In this document: piece by piece, positions 8,040 through 17,524 of the stretch
Position numbering within the stretch: position 1 is the stretch's first letter
Layout: each line of letters starts with the position of its first letter
From: Massilia sp. CF038
GTDB lineage: Bacteria; Pseudomonadota; Gammaproteobacteria; Burkholderiales; Burkholderiaceae_D
DNA: 64,000 bases
Direction of reading: 5' to 3'
Assembly: GCF_900129765.1 (NCBI RefSeq)
Contig: NZ_FQWU01000004.1
Span: 186,001-250,000, forward strand
The notes under the pieces: model-generated
Databases searched by the model: none
The model's input: only the letters and a program-made list of their open reading frames with translations
Told to the model about the DNA's origin: nothing
Made by a program: the position numbers and the translations under genes

Positions 8040-9862
8040 TGGACCCCGGCTTAAGCGCGCGCGCGCTCGACCTGCTGCAAACCGTCTTCGGCTATCCCGC
8101 CTTCCGCGGTCAGCAGGCTGACATCGTCGAGCATGTGGCCAGTGGCGGCGACGCCCTGGTCCTGATGCCGACCGGCGGCGGCAAGTCGCTGTGCTACCAG
8201 ATTCCCGCCCTGCTGCGCGACGGCGTGGGCGTGGTGGTTTCGCCCCTCATCGCGCTGATGCAGGACCAGGTCGACGCGCTGGCCGAAGTCGGCGTGCGCG
8301 CCGCCTTCCTCAATTCCACGCAGACGTTCGAAGAGTCGATGCGCATCGAGCGCCTGGTGCGCACCGGCGAGATCGATCTGGTCTACGTGGCGCCCGAGCG
8401 CCTGATGACGCCGCGCTGTCTGGATCTGTTCGAGGCGTCGCGCATTGCCTTGTTTGCCATCGATGAAGCCCACTGCGTCTCTCAATGGGGTCATGACTTC
8501 CGGCCCGAATACATCAAGCTGTCGATTTTGCACGAGCGCTTTCCGCAGGTGCCGCGCATTGCGCTCACGGCGACCGCGGACCAGCAGACCCGCGCCGAAA
8601 TCGCCCTGCGCCTGCAGCTGGGCGACGCGCGTCAGTTCGTGTCGTCCTTCGACCGTCCGAACATCCGCTACCAGATCGTGGAAAAGGCCAACGGCCGCAA
8701 GCAGCTGATCGACTTCATCACCACCGAGCATGGCGGTGACGCGGGCATCGTGTACTGCCTGTCGCGCAAAAAGGTCGAAGAAACCGCCGACTTCCTGAAC
8801 GAAAACGGCATTCGGGCCCTGCCCTATCACGCCGGCATGGACTACGCCAAGCGCAGCGCCAACCAGGCTCGCTTCCTGCGCGAAGAGAGCATTGTGATGG
8901 TGGCCACCATCGCCTTTGGCATGGGGATCGACAAGCCGGACGTGCGCTTTGTGTGCCACCTCGATCTGCCCAAGAGCATTGAAGGCTACTACCAGGAGAC
9001 GGGCCGCGCCGGCCGCGACGGCCTGCCCGCGTCGGCCTGGATGGCTTACGGCCTGCAGGACGTGGTACTGCAGCGGCGCATGATCGATGAATCCGAAGCC
9101 GACGAAACCTTCAAGCGCGTGCTGTCAATGAAGCTCGACGCCATGCTGGGCCTGTGCGAAACGCTGTCGTGCCGGCGCACACGCTTGCTCGAGTATTTTG
9201 GCGAGCAGGCAACGCCATGCGGCAATTGCGATACCTGTCTGATTCCACCCGTGTCCTTCGACGGCACCGTCCCAGTGCAAAAACTGCTGTCGGCGATTTA
9301 CCGGGTGGACCAGCGCTTTGCAGCCGGCCATGTGATCGATGTACTGCGCGGGGTGGAGTCGGACCGCATCAAGCAGTGGCACCACGATTCGCTGTCGGTG
9401 TTTGGCATTGGCGCCGAACGGGCCGAGGCCGAGTGGCGCGCCATTTTGCGCCAGACCATCGCCCTGGGCCTGGTCACGGTGGACCACGAGGTCTACAGCT
9501 CGCTCAAGCTGACCGACGCTGCCCGTCCGGTGCTCAAGGGCGGACAACAGGTGCAGCTGCGCCAGTACCAGAAGCCGGTCAAGCAGAAACGTGCGCCATC
9601 GGCGGCGGGCAAAGCCCATGTGGAGATGGACCTGTCCAAATCGGAACAGGCCATTTTCGAGAAGCTGCGCTGGTGGCGGGTGGAGACGGCGCGCGCACAC
9701 AACGTGCCTGCCTACGTCATCTTCGTCGACGCGACCCTGCGCGAAATCGCCAAGGCCAAACCGACCTCGCTGAACGAACTGCGCACCGTGACGGGTGTGG
9801 GTGAGAAAAAGCTCGTGTCATATGGCGACGAGATTGTCGCCATCATCATGGATCTGATGTAA
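8039..9862 (+). CDS. recQ: ATP-dependent DNA helicase RecQ
   Basis: The 607-residue protein has the RecQ helicase order: Walker A GGGKS (46-50), DEAH (142-145) in [17 protein letters not shown], the helicase C lobe with GRAGRDG, the RecQ zinc-binding cysteines (LSCRRT, then PCGNCDTC), the winged-helix domain and a C-terminal HRDC domain (about 530-607). It unwinds DNA 3' to 5' in RecF-pathway repair and suppresses illegitimate recombination. I chose the ATG at 8039, which overlaps the uppP stop; an earlier in-frame ATG at 8027 would lie inside uppP. A terminator follows. Confidence 0.95.
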   Translation: MDPGLSARALDLLQTVFGYPAFRGQQADIVEHVASGGDALVLMPTGGGKSLCYQIPALLRDGVGVVVSPLIALMQDQVDALAEVGVRAAFLNSTQTFEESMRIERLVRTGEIDLVYVAPERLMTPRCLDLFEASRIALFAIDEAHCVSQWGHDFRPEYIKLSILHERFPQVPRIALTATADQQTRAEIALRLQLGDARQFVSSFDRPNIRYQIVEKANGRKQLIDFITTEHGGDAGIVYCLSRKKVEETADFLNENGIRALPYHAGMDYAKRSANQARFLREESIVMVATIAFGMGIDKPDVRFVCHLDLPKSIEGYYQETGRAGRDGLPASAWMAYGLQDVVLQRRMIDESEADETFKRVLSMKLDAMLGLCETLSCRRTRLLEYFGEQATPCGNCDTCLIPPVSFDGTVPVQKLLSAIYRVDQRFAAGHVIDVLRGVESDRIKQWHHDSLSVFGIGAERAEAEWRAILRQTIALGLVTVDHEVYSSLKLTDAARPVLKGGQQVQLRQYQKPVKQKRAPSAAGKAHVEMDLSKSEQAIFEKLRWWRVETARAHNVPAYVIFVDATLREIAKAKPTSLNELRTVTGVGEKKLVSYGDEIVAIIMDLM

Positions 9863-9896
9863 AAAAGGGCCGCCAGACGCTGGCGGCCCCTGTTTT
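9861..9896. terminator. bidirectional intrinsic terminator
   Basis: The stem GGGCCGCCAG / CTGGCGGCCC (9867-9876 with 9880-9889) has a three-base loop. It is followed by TGTTTT on the plus strand and preceded by AAAAAA, giving a U-run on the minus strand. It serves recQ and the convergent secreted-protein gene. Confidence 0.85.
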
Positions 9897-9908
9897 AACC
9901 CTGCGCGA

Positions 9909-11033
9909 TTACTGCTGGCTTTCCAGTGTCACGCGGATTTCTGCTGCCGCATTCGACGCCGGCACCGTCACACTCTTCACCTGGTTGATTGCACGCACAT
10001 TGTCGATGCTGCGGCTGAGCGCCGGATATTTGCCATCCTTTGCCATCACCACGTGCAGCTTCGAGCTCAGTTTGTCGTAGACCAACACGTCGCGCGCACC
10101 GTCCTTGTTGAAGTCACTTTCCACGAAGGCGTAGCGCTTCTTGCTCAGGTCGATACCCAGATTGCGCAGGTCTGGCACGCCGGCGCGTTTGATGGCCAAG
10201 GGCTTGTCATCCAGGCTCGCGCTCGATGCCGGGGCGAAGCGCGGAATCGTGCCGTCACCTGCCACTTCAACCCATGCGAAGTTGGTCGCCGTGCCGCCAG
10301 GACCGGTACAGGTCACGTCAAACGAGGTGCTCTCAAAGACGCGGAAACGGCCAGCACCAGTGCAGCTGGTGTAATTGGTGGCGCTGTACGAAATGTTGGT
10401 GAACAGGCCTGGGCGGCTGAGGAAGCTTGGCGAAGCAGTCACGTTCACGGTTGGCAGCTGGTTGGTCGGCTGGACAATGGTGCTCAGCACCGCACTGGAA
10501 CTGGCGCTGCCGTAAGGGCCGCTGCAAGTGATGGTGGCGGTGAACTGCGACGCCGATGGCGCGGCGCCCACCCAGATGGTGCCGGAGGTACCCAGGCCGC
10601 CGAAATTCGGGCTGTAGCAGCTGGTGGCATTGGTGGCGTTCCAGCTGAAGTTCGAGCCGCCCGTGTTGACATACACGGTCGATGGGTTGAAGCCGGTCGT
10701 CACGGTGGGCACGTTGGCCGAGGTCACAATCAGCGAGGCCGATTTACCGGCAAAGACGTCGGCGCGTTCGCAGCTGACCTGGGCGTGCACGTTTTCGGTT
10801 GCCACGAAGGTGTACGAGCCAGTACGACCGCCGCGCGCGCCCCCAGGTAAGCCGTCCACGTCGCAATACGCGCCGATCGGACTACTCCAGGTAAAGGTGG
10901 CGCTCTGACCTGCCACCACGGCGGTCGGTGCAAAAGTGGCTTGCACTGTAAAACTGCCGCCGCCGATTGGCAGGGCGGTAGCGCCAGTGGTGATCAAGGC
11001 GAGTGAGGCTGCAATACATCCTATTTTTTTCAT
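9909..11033 (-). CDS. secreted protein with Ig-like Cys repeats and an FG-GAP-like C terminus
   Basis: The 374-residue product starts with a clear signal peptide (MKKIGCIAASLALITTGATA, cleavage near ALP). Residues 25-260 are Thr/Ser-rich beta-type sequence in about three repeats, each with the pattern 'FxWx...C...TxxxTCxG', as in secreted bacterial Ig-like domains. Near residue 318 comes a calcium-loop-like segment, DFNKDGARDVLVYD, typical of FG-GAP/VCBS repeats. It is probably extracellular or periplasmic. Function unknown. It stands alone between recQ (convergent) and an AT-rich intergenic region. Confidence 0.65.
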   Translation of the reverse strand: MKKIGCIAASLALITTGATALPIGGGSFTVQATFAPTAVVAGQSATFTWSSPIGAYCDVDGLPGGARGGRTGSYTFVATENVHAQVSCERADVFAGKSASLIVTSANVPTVTTGFNPSTVYVNTGGSNFSWNATNATSCYSPNFGGLGTSGTIWVGAAPSASQFTATITCSGPYGSASSSAVLSTIVQPTNQLPTVNVTASPSFLSRPGLFTNISYSATNYTSCTGAGRFRVFESTSFDVTCTGPGGTATNFAWVEVAGDGTIPRFAPASSASLDDKPLAIKRAGVPDLRNLGIDLSKKRYAFVESDFNKDGARDVLVYDKLSSKLHVVMAKDGKYPALSRSIDNVRAINQVKSVTVPASNAAAEIRVTLESQQ

Positions 11034-11327
11034 TGTTTTCCCCTAGTAGGTGGTGGTTTTCCGTTGTCTCGAAGGATTGTGTCCCTCTTAAAATAGTATA
11101 TATCTAATAATATTTATAAATACACTTATTTATCATTTATTTAATACATATATCCACATGGATACCCTTTCTGCATAAAGCCAGTGTCCGCGTGGACGAC
11201 CGCGTACAGGGCGGACGCACTGACCTGGCCTGTACCCAGCAGCAGCGGCCGCGATGAGAAATAGGCATGCTTATTGCCTATACAATGGCATTCCCGAAGC
11301 GGGAAGTTTTCGACTACTAAGGACACC
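11034..11327. promoter_or_regulatory. AT-rich divergent intergenic region with a dyad near the DUF885 gene
   Basis: This region separates two divergent genes. Bases 11085-11160 are strikingly AT-rich compared with the surroundings. At 11261-11281 an inverted repeat ATAGGCA-N7-TGCCTAT abuts a possible -10 (TACAAT, 11281-11286) for the plus-strand peptidase gene. No gene is visible in it. Confidence 0.45.
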
Positions 11328-13103
11328 ATGAAGCTGAATACAAATATGCGGGCGCTGGCCCTGATCCTGACGCTGGCACTGGGCGGCACCGCCCACGCCG
11401 CGGACGACCTTGGCGCACGACGCGCTGCGCTTGACAGCCTGATCAAGGAAACCTGGGAGCGCAACATGCGTACTGCGCCGGAATTCGCTTCCCAGATCGG
11501 CGACAAGCGCTACAACGACAAGCTGTCCGATTTTTCGCAGGCGGCCATTGACGAGGACCTCAAGGCTTCGATCGACTTCCTGCAGCGCTTCAAGGCGATC
11601 GACCCGACCGGTTTGAGCCCGGCCGAACGCCTCAACCGCGAACTCAAGATCAGCAGCCTGGAAGAAGATATCGAAGGCGCGCGCCTGAAGATGTACGAGA
11701 TGCCAGTGCTGCAGAATTCGGGCGTGCATATCGACCTGCCGCAGATGGTGTCGGCCCTGAGCTTCGATACCGTCAAGGACTACGAAGACTACATCGCGCG
11801 TCTGCACCAGGTGCCGCGCGTATTCAATGAAAACGTGGCGCAGATGAAGAACGGCATTCGCGATGGCCTGATGCCGCCGCAATTCGTGCTGCCGAAAATC
11901 GTGCGCCAGAGCCGCGACATCGCCGCGATGAAAACCGCCGCCTCGCCGTTTGCCGCACCCGTCAAGAAATTCCCGGCCAGCTTCTCCGCCGCCGACAAGC
12001 AGCGCCTGCGCGCGGCCGTCTTCAAGGCGATCGAAAAAGAAGTGGTCCCGGCCTACAAGAAATTCGCCGCCTTTGTCGAAACCGAGTACGTGCCGCATGG
12101 CCGCAAGGACCCGGGTCTGTGGTCGCTGCCCAATGGTGAAGCGATGTACAAATTCCGCGTCAAGAGCTCGACCACGACGGACCTGACGGCAGACCAGGTG
12201 CACCAGATCGGCCTGGCCGAAGTGGCGCGCATCGAAGCGCGCATGCTGGAAACTGCGCAAAAGCTCGGCTTCAAGGATCTGAAATCCTTCGACGCCAGTC
12301 TGGACAAAAATCCGGCGCTGCATCCAAAGTCGCGCCAGCAGATGGTGGACTTGTACCAGCGTTATACCGACGCCATGTACGAAAAGATTCCGCAGCTGTT
12401 TGGCCGCCTGCCACAAGGGAAGATGAAGATCGAGCAGGTTGAACGCTTCCAGGAGAAAGAAGCGTCGGGCGCGGCCTACAACCTGGGCTCAGCCGACGGC
12501 AAGCGTCCGGGCCGGGTGATGGTCAACACGGGCGACTTCGCCAAACGCTCGACCATCTCGATCGAGACGACCGCCTTCCACGAAGGTGTGCCGGGCCACC
12601 ACATGCAGATCGCCATCAGCCAGGAACTGAACGATTTGCCGCAGTTCCGCAAGTACGCTTTCTACACGGCCTTCGTCGAAGGCTGGGCCCTGTATTCGGA
12701 AGAACTGGGCACGGAACTGGGCTTCTTCAAGGACCCTTACAGCTATTACGGCCACTTGCAGTCGGAGATGCTGCGTGCCATCCGCTTGGTGGTAGACACC
12801 GGCCTGCATAGCAAAAAGTGGACGCGCCAGCAGGTGGTGGACTACTTCCACGCGCATTCCAACACTGAAGAAGTTGAAGTCCAGAGCGAGACCGACCGCT
12901 ACATCGTGTGGCCAGGTCAGGCACTGGGTTACAAGATCGGCCAGCTCAAAATCATGGAACTGCGCAAAAAGGCCAAGGCACAACTGGGCGACAAGTTCGA
13001 CATTCGCGGCTTCCACGACACGGTACTGGGCAATGGCGCGCTGCCATTGAACGTGCTGGAAGAGCGCGTGAAGGAATGGGTAGAAAGCAAAAAGGCAGCC
13101 TAA
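11328..13103 (+). CDS. DUF885-family exported zinc peptidase-like protein
   Basis: The 591-residue protein has a signal peptide (MKLNTNMRALALILTLALGG, cleavage after AHA) and the DUF885 hallmark HEGVPGHH (in TAFHEGVPGHHMQI), an HExxxxHH-like metal site, with a downstream Glu in FVEGWALYSEELG. These features relate it to M32-like or dipeptidase-like metalloproteins; no activity is proven for most members. The ATG at 11328 follows AAGGA and opens the signal peptide, so I prefer it over an upstream in-frame ATG. It converges with trmB, with a repeat copy between them. Confidence 0.85.
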   Translation: MKLNTNMRALALILTLALGGTAHAADDLGARRAALDSLIKETWERNMRTAPEFASQIGDKRYNDKLSDFSQAAIDEDLKASIDFLQRFKAIDPTGLSPAERLNRELKISSLEEDIEGARLKMYEMPVLQNSGVHIDLPQMVSALSFDTVKDYEDYIARLHQVPRVFNENVAQMKNGIRDGLMPPQFVLPKIVRQSRDIAAMKTAASPFAAPVKKFPASFSAADKQRLRAAVFKAIEKEVVPAYKKFAAFVETEYVPHGRKDPGLWSLPNGEAMYKFRVKSSTTTDLTADQVHQIGLAEVARIEARMLETAQKLGFKDLKSFDASLDKNPALHPKSRQQMVDLYQRYTDAMYEKIPQLFGRLPQGKMKIEQVERFQEKEASGAAYNLGSADGKRPGRVMVNTGDFAKRSTISIETTAFHEGVPGHHMQIAISQELNDLPQFRKYAFYTAFVEGWALYSEELGTELGFFKDPYSYYGHLQSEMLRAIRLVVDTGLHSKKWTRQQVVDYFHAHSNTEEVEVQSETDRYIVWPGQALGYKIGQLKIMELRKKAKAQLGDKFDIRGFHDTVLGNGALPLNVLEERVKEWVESKKAA

Positions 13104-13104
13104 G

Positions 13105-13176
13105 CATCGTCCTCGCGAAGGCGGGGACCCATACCACGCTACCGAAGTTGCCTAGCGTAGTATCGGCCGCTCTCGG
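13105..13176. repeat. palindromic intergenic repeat, degenerate right arm (copy B)
   Basis: The left arm CATCGTCCTCGCGAAGGCGG and ACCCATACCAC are intact. The centre (GCTACCGAAGTTG) resembles copy F, but the right arm has decayed to CCGCTCTCGGG. It lies between the DUF885 gene and convergent trmB. Confidence 0.7.
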
Positions 13177-13189
13177 GAAACGATGTTAG

Positions 13190-13897
13190 TTATTTTTTGG
13201 TAAACACCAAATCCCACACCCCGTGGCCCAGTTTCAGGCCACGGTTCTCGAACTTGGTCAGCGGACGGTAAGCAGGCTGCGGCGCATAACCGTCGGCCGT
13301 GTTTTGCAGCGCCGTTTCGCTGCCCAATACATCGAGCATCTGCACCGCGTAGTCTTCCCAGTCGGTCGCGCAATGCAGATAGCCACCTGGCGCCAGTTTT
13401 TGGGCCAGCAGCTTGACGAACGGCGGCTGCAGCAGCCGGCGCTTGTTGTGGCGCGCCTTGTGCCACGGGTCAGGGAAGAACACGTGTACGCCCGCGAGCG
13501 AGCCGTCCGGGATCATCTGGTTCAATACCTCCACCGCATCGTGCTGGATCAGGCGCAGATTGCTCAGCCCCTGTTCGCCAATCTGCTTGAGCAGACTGCC
13601 CACACCGGGCGTATGCACTTCCACGCCAATGAAATCCTTCTCCGGCATGCCCTTGGCAATGTGCGAGGTGGTGTCGCCCATGCCAAAGCCGATCTCCAGG
13701 ATGACAGGGGCGGTGCGGCCGAAAGCCTGCGCAAAATCGAGCGGCGCCTTGTCGTACTCGATCAGAAATTTGGGGCCCAGCTCCTCCAGCGCACGCGCTT
13801 GCGCAATCGACAGGCGGCCTGCGCGCGTGACAAAGCTGCGAATCCGGTGTTCGGTCGGGTCGTACAACATCGGACGGTTGGGGGTATCAGCAGACAT
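13190..13897 (-). CDS. trmB: tRNA (guanine-N7-)-methyltransferase TrmB
   Basis: The 235-residue protein shows the TrmB signatures: SAM-binding loop [10 protein letters not shown], the family motif [16 protein letters not shown] and the late segment [17 protein letters not shown]. It methylates G46 in the variable loop of many tRNAs. I chose the ATG at 13897 (MSADTPN) because the upstream extension to 13948 is not family-like. It is preceded on its own strand by a terminator-like hairpin at 13990-14022, so it has its own promoter in the gap. Confidence 0.93.
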   Translation of the reverse strand: MSADTPNRPMLYDPTEHRIRSFVTRAGRLSIAQARALEELGPKFLIEYDKAPLDFAQAFGRTAPVILEIGFGMGDTTSHIAKGMPEKDFIGVEVHTPGVGSLLKQIGEQGLSNLRLIQHDAVEVLNQMIPDGSLAGVHVFFPDPWHKARHNKRRLLQPPFVKLLAQKLAPGGYLHCATDWEDYAVQMLDVLGSETALQNTADGYAPQPAYRPLTKFENRGLKLGHGVWDLVFTKK

Positions 13898-13989
13898 GGG
13901 AGCGTAGGAGAAAAAAGGCAGGACGACATTATATCGCACCTCCCCCATCGCTCTTGGGCACCAGCGCCCACTCGCCTCGTTCGACGCCC

Positions 13990-14022
13990 AAAAAAAATCC
14001 CGCGCCTTACCGGGACGCGGGA
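13990..14022 (-). terminator. orphan intrinsic terminator-like hairpin
   Basis: Read on the minus strand, TCCCGCG pairs with CGCGGGA (14016-14022 with 13998-14004) around an 11-base loop and is followed by eight U. No annotated minus-strand gene ends here: the next one upstream ends at 15470. It could end a small RNA or antisense transcript, or insulate trmB. Confidence 0.55.
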
Positions 14023-14246
14023 AAAGATCAGATCAGAGAATATCAGGAACAACCCAACAGGACGCAGTGTGCCAGCGCCGTGTTACAAGGCCATGACGAT
14101 GCGTAAAAAAGCGCACCGGCCCTGTCATGAACGCGTCACGCACGAGCGCTACGATGGCGGGGTTGTCTGTACACATTGCGACAGCAGCTTAGTCCGGTCA
14201 GCTCAAGCACCGGCACCAACAACTTCCAGGCCATCAAGCAAACCAC

Positions 14247-14335
14247 CACATCGCCCTCGCGAAGGCGGGGGCCCATGGCACGCCGAACAAATCCGGTAAC
14301 ATGCCATAGGCCCCCGCCTGCGCGAGGGCGATGTG
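14247..14335. repeat. palindromic intergenic repeat, full copy (copy C)
   Basis: The outer arms CACATCGCCCTCGCG and CGCGAGGGCGATGTG are perfect inverted complements, with GGGGGCCCATGGCA and TGCCATAGGCCCCC as inner arms. About 30 bases of loop lie between them. It sits about 45 bp before the alpha/beta hydrolase gene. Confidence 0.85.
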
Positions 14336-14381
14336 CTTATACTGCTGGTTTGATGCGGCATAAGCTTCCCGCCCACAGCCC

Positions 14382-15440
14382 TTGAATGATCACACTGTGT
14401 CACCCTTCCGTCATCTTTATCTGAACATCCTCGCCTCACTCTGGATCATCGCGCCGGCACTAGCCGACGACGCGCCGTCGTTGCGTATTGATGGCGAAAT
14501 GTACACCTCACCGCAACGCATGGTCGCAGTGGAACCGGGCCGGCGGCTGAATCTGTACTGCACTGGCCAGGGCAGCCCGACGGTGTTGTTCGAGGCCGGC
14601 CTGGCAGACCCGATCAGTGTGTGGGGATTCGTCCAACCTGCCATTGCGAAGCGCACCCGCACATGCGCCTACGAGCGCGCCGGCGTCGGTTTCAGTGATC
14701 CAGCCACGCGGGCATCGACCAGCGCAAACATCGCGGACGACCTGCACCGCCTGCTCAAGGCCGCCGCAATCAAGCCGCCCTATGTTCTGGTCGCGCATTC
14801 AGCCGGCGCACTGAGCGCTCGCCTGTATGCCTACACCTGGCCCGCCGAGGTAAAGGGCATGGTGCTGGTCGACCCGACGGTCGAAGACCAATCCGAAGCC
14901 TACCGTGCACTCGACCCGCAGCAGCGCACTGCGGCCCAGTGGGATCGCTATGCGGTCGAAGACGGACTGAATCATTCGCGTGCCTGCGTGGCGGCGGCAC
15001 GCGCTGGCTTTATACCGGGTTCGGCGCGGCTGGCCGATTGCAGTTCAGCCCCGTATCCAGTGCAGCTGGGCGCATCGGTGCAGGCAACGCTGGCGCACTT
15101 CGAAGCGCAGGCTGCCCACCAGCAAGCCGCGCTATCGGAAAGCGAGCATGTATTTCGGACCAGTGCGGCGCAGGTGCGCGCGGCGCGGCAGACGTTGGGG
15201 CGGCTGCCAATGGTCGTGCTGACGAGTGCACCACCCAAGCGCAATGCACCCGCGACCGAAGAGCTGCGGCTGCTGCGCGCTGCCAGAAATGCAGTGGCGC
15301 CCCGCTTGCACGCGGCCTTGGCGCAGCAATCGAGGCGCGGAACGCATGCTGTCGTTGCTGGCGCCGGGCACTACATCCAGCTGGATCAGCCGGCTGTCGT
15401 GATCGAGGCGATCGAGCGCGTACTTAATACGGCAGACTGA
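14382..15440 (+). CDS. exported alpha/beta-fold hydrolase
   Basis: The 352-residue protein has an N-terminal hydrophobic signal (NILASLWIIAPALADD) and an alpha/beta hydrolase core. The nucleophile elbow is VAHSAGALS, the oxyanion region lies near VLFEAGLADP, an acid is likely in VLVDPT, and the catalytic His is likely in GAGHYIQL near the C terminus. Substrate unknown. No good ATG exists: the frame opens with TTG at 14382, and a GTG at 14397 would give a more compact signal peptide and may be the true start. It converges with the HDOD gene. Confidence 0.8.
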   Translation: MNDHTVSPFRHLYLNILASLWIIAPALADDAPSLRIDGEMYTSPQRMVAVEPGRRLNLYCTGQGSPTVLFEAGLADPISVWGFVQPAIAKRTRTCAYERAGVGFSDPATRASTSANIADDLHRLLKAAAIKPPYVLVAHSAGALSARLYAYTWPAEVKGMVLVDPTVEDQSEAYRALDPQQRTAAQWDRYAVEDGLNHSRACVAAARAGFIPGSARLADCSSAPYPVQLGASVQATLAHFEAQAAHQQAALSESEHVFRTSAAQVRAARQTLGRLPMVVLTSAPPKRNAPATEELRLLRAARNAVAPRLHAALAQQSRRGTHAVVAGAGHYIQLDQPAVVIEAIERVLNTAD

Positions 15441-15469
15441 GTTTCAAAAAAGTTCGGATGCTTGCAGGT

Positions 15470-16270
15470 TCACGCAGCCATCGAGAACGATTGATGGGAA
15501 GGGAACTTGGCCTTCATCCAGTCACGGTTCAATTGCAGGGCCTGCACCACGTCTTGCGGCAAGGTGTCGAGAATGGCCGGATCGTCGCTCGGGGTGTCTG
15601 CCAGCAAACTGGCAAGGTGAATGATGGCGCCCATCTGGCTAAACGGTTTGGCCGCCATCGGATCGGACGAGCATTCCAGCGCGCGTACGATCGACTGCGG
15701 GAAGTTCCAGCGACGTCCCAGTTCCGCGGTGATTTCGCCTTCCGAGAAGCCCAGCAGACGCTGCTCGCGTTCCCAGCGCCCGCCTGGCAGATGCGGCTGC
15801 TGCTCGATTTCCGCAAAGGCCGTCGGCGTCACCTGATAAATCAGCAATTCACCGAGCCGCATCATCATGCCCGCCAGCCACGCATCCTGGCCATCGTTGC
15901 CCAGACCGGTCTCCAACCACTTGGCGTAGCCTGCACACGCCATGCTGCTTTTCCAGAATTCGTCGGTATCTAGGCCTGGCAGTTCGGGGAAGGATTCGGC
16001 AAAACAGGCGGCCAGCGCCAGCGTGCGAATATGCGCCATGCCGGCCATGGCAATGGCTTCGTTAAGCGAACTGACGCCGCGGCTGGAGCCAAAGCGCGCG
16101 CTGTTAGCCAGGCGCATCAACTTGGCGGTGAGGGCAGGATCGCGGGCAATGATCGCGCCCACCTCCTTGGATGATGCATCCTCGTCATCGAGCGTTTTGA
16201 TCAGGGCTTGCGCAACTTCCGAAATCACCGGCAATTTGACGTTCTCGAAGAACGGGGTGAGGTTCGCCAT
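15470..16270 (-). CDS. HDOD domain protein
   Basis: The 266-residue protein is a single HDOD domain: LPVISEVAQALIKTLDDED at the start, the conserved IIARDPALTAKLMRLANSA, then SLNEAIAMAGMAHIRTLALA. HDOD proteins are HD-GYP-related but usually lack catalytic metal ligands and act as signalling scaffolds. The start at 16270 follows AAAGG. A second HDOD protein is encoded at 31105-32571. Confidence 0.88.
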   Translation of the reverse strand: MANLTPFFENVKLPVISEVAQALIKTLDDEDASSKEVGAIIARDPALTAKLMRLANSARFGSSRGVSSLNEAIAMAGMAHIRTLALAACFAESFPELPGLDTDEFWKSSMACAGYAKWLETGLGNDGQDAWLAGMMMRLGELLIYQVTPTAFAEIEQQPHLPGGRWEREQRLLGFSEGEITAELGRRWNFPQSIVRALECSSDPMAAKPFSQMGAIIHLASLLADTPSDDPAILDTLPQDVVQALQLNRDWMKAKFPSHQSFSMAA

Positions 16271-16458
16271 GGAGTACCTTTCACATTGTTTGCGTTGGTC
16301 GTCAGATCGAAAGCCTTGCTTCAAAGTGTAATGCGGAAGATACATTCCACGAAGCGAATTGTGCAATTTGTTGGGAAAACGATTTAACGTCTGTGGCGTC
16401 CAGCAAGATCGGCTGCGCTACGGTATTATCGATTCCTTAAAGTAACATTTTTCCTCTT

Positions 16459-17238
16459 ATGCTCACGCTACTGATCACCGCCGCATTGAATGTTTGTCTG
16501 GGCGCGGCGCTCGGCGTGGCGGGCGGCTTGCTGGGCATCGGCGGCGGTTTGATTGCGATTCCCGTGCTGGTGTATCTATATGGATTCGACCAGCACCTGG
16601 CCCAGGGCACGGCACTGGTCATGATTGCTCCCAACGTGCTGGTCGGCTTTTATCGCTATCACCAGCGCCATCGCATCGACCTGCGCTCGGTCTTGTCGAT
16701 CAGCGTGTTCTCGATGGTGACGACCTACTTTGCCGCCAAGTTTGCCACTGGCCTCAATGCGACCACCTTGCATATGGCGTTTGCGGTCTTCCTGATCCTG
16801 CTGGCCCTGTATTTCGGCTTTGGCGGACAGCGCCCAAGCAAGGCCGAGGCCAAGGCAGCACCAGCGGACGCACGCAAGATGCCGCGAGTGGCCCTGCCGC
16901 TGCTTGGCATACTCAGCGGTGTCATGTCCGGCATCTTTACGGTGGGCGGTGGCTTGATCGTGGTGCCTGCGCTGGTCAGCTACTTCCGCATGGAACAGAC
17001 GCGCGCGCAGGGCATGGCCCTGGCGCTTGTGGGACCAGGTTCGCTGATTGCGCTGCTTGCGTATTCCCAGGAAGGCCAGGTGAACTGGACCACCGGCTTG
17101 CCGATGGCGCTGGGCGGCATCGTAACCGTGTCATGGGGCGTGGTGCTCGCGCACCGGTTTTCGCCAACGCGTTTGCGCCGCTTGTTCTGTCTGGTGCTAT
17201 TGGGGACGGCCGCGATGATGCTGTTATCGCCGCGTTAA
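16459..17238 (+). CDS. TSUP-family permease (TauE/SafE)
   Basis: The 259-residue membrane protein has two repeat halves, each with the glycine-rich TauE/SafE signature (GVAGGLLGIGGGLIAIPVL near residue 20 and GIFTVGGGLIVVPALV near residue 160). About eight transmembrane segments are evident. Members export sulfite or move sulfonates and other organic anions; the substrate here is unknown. It stands alone, followed by a tRNA gene on the opposite strand. Confidence 0.88.
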   Translation: MLTLLITAALNVCLGAALGVAGGLLGIGGGLIAIPVLVYLYGFDQHLAQGTALVMIAPNVLVGFYRYHQRHRIDLRSVLSISVFSMVTTYFAAKFATGLNATTLHMAFAVFLILLALYFGFGGQRPSKAEAKAAPADARKMPRVALPLLGILSGVMSGIFTVGGGLIVVPALVSYFRMEQTRAQGMALALVGPGSLIALLAYSQEGQVNWTTGLPMALGGIVTVSWGVVLAHRFSPTRLRRLFCLVLLGTAAMMLLSPR

Positions 17239-17258
17239 AGTCCCGCAAGGCACGGAAC

Positions 17259-17332
17259 TGGAGCGGGTGAAGGGAATCGAACCCTCGTCGTAAGCTTGGG
17301 AAGCTTCTGCTCTACCATTGAGCTACACCCGC
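17259..17332 (-). tRNA. tRNA-Gly (anticodon CCC)
   Basis: Read on the minus strand, the acceptor stem GCGGGTG pairs with CACCCGC and an encoded TCCA end follows. The D-arm is GCTC-AATGGTAGA-GAGC, the anticodon loop is TTCCCAA (anticodon CCC), and the T-arm GAGGG-TTCGATT-CCCTT is normal. Length is 74 bases including CCA. Confidence 0.95.
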
Positions 17333-17524
17333 GGCAGCTCGCATTCTACGCGGGATTGCCCCCACCTGCCAAATCCCCGCGTCTCCCTCAGTCATAGCTT
17401 TTTCAATCACACCGATTAATACAACCAATCAGGCGCGCGTCCATCCTGATGTATCATGTTTCCAATGAGTTCTTCTCATTCGATAGTTTTTATTAACCGA
17501 CTCCCAGACCACGAGGATATCCCC

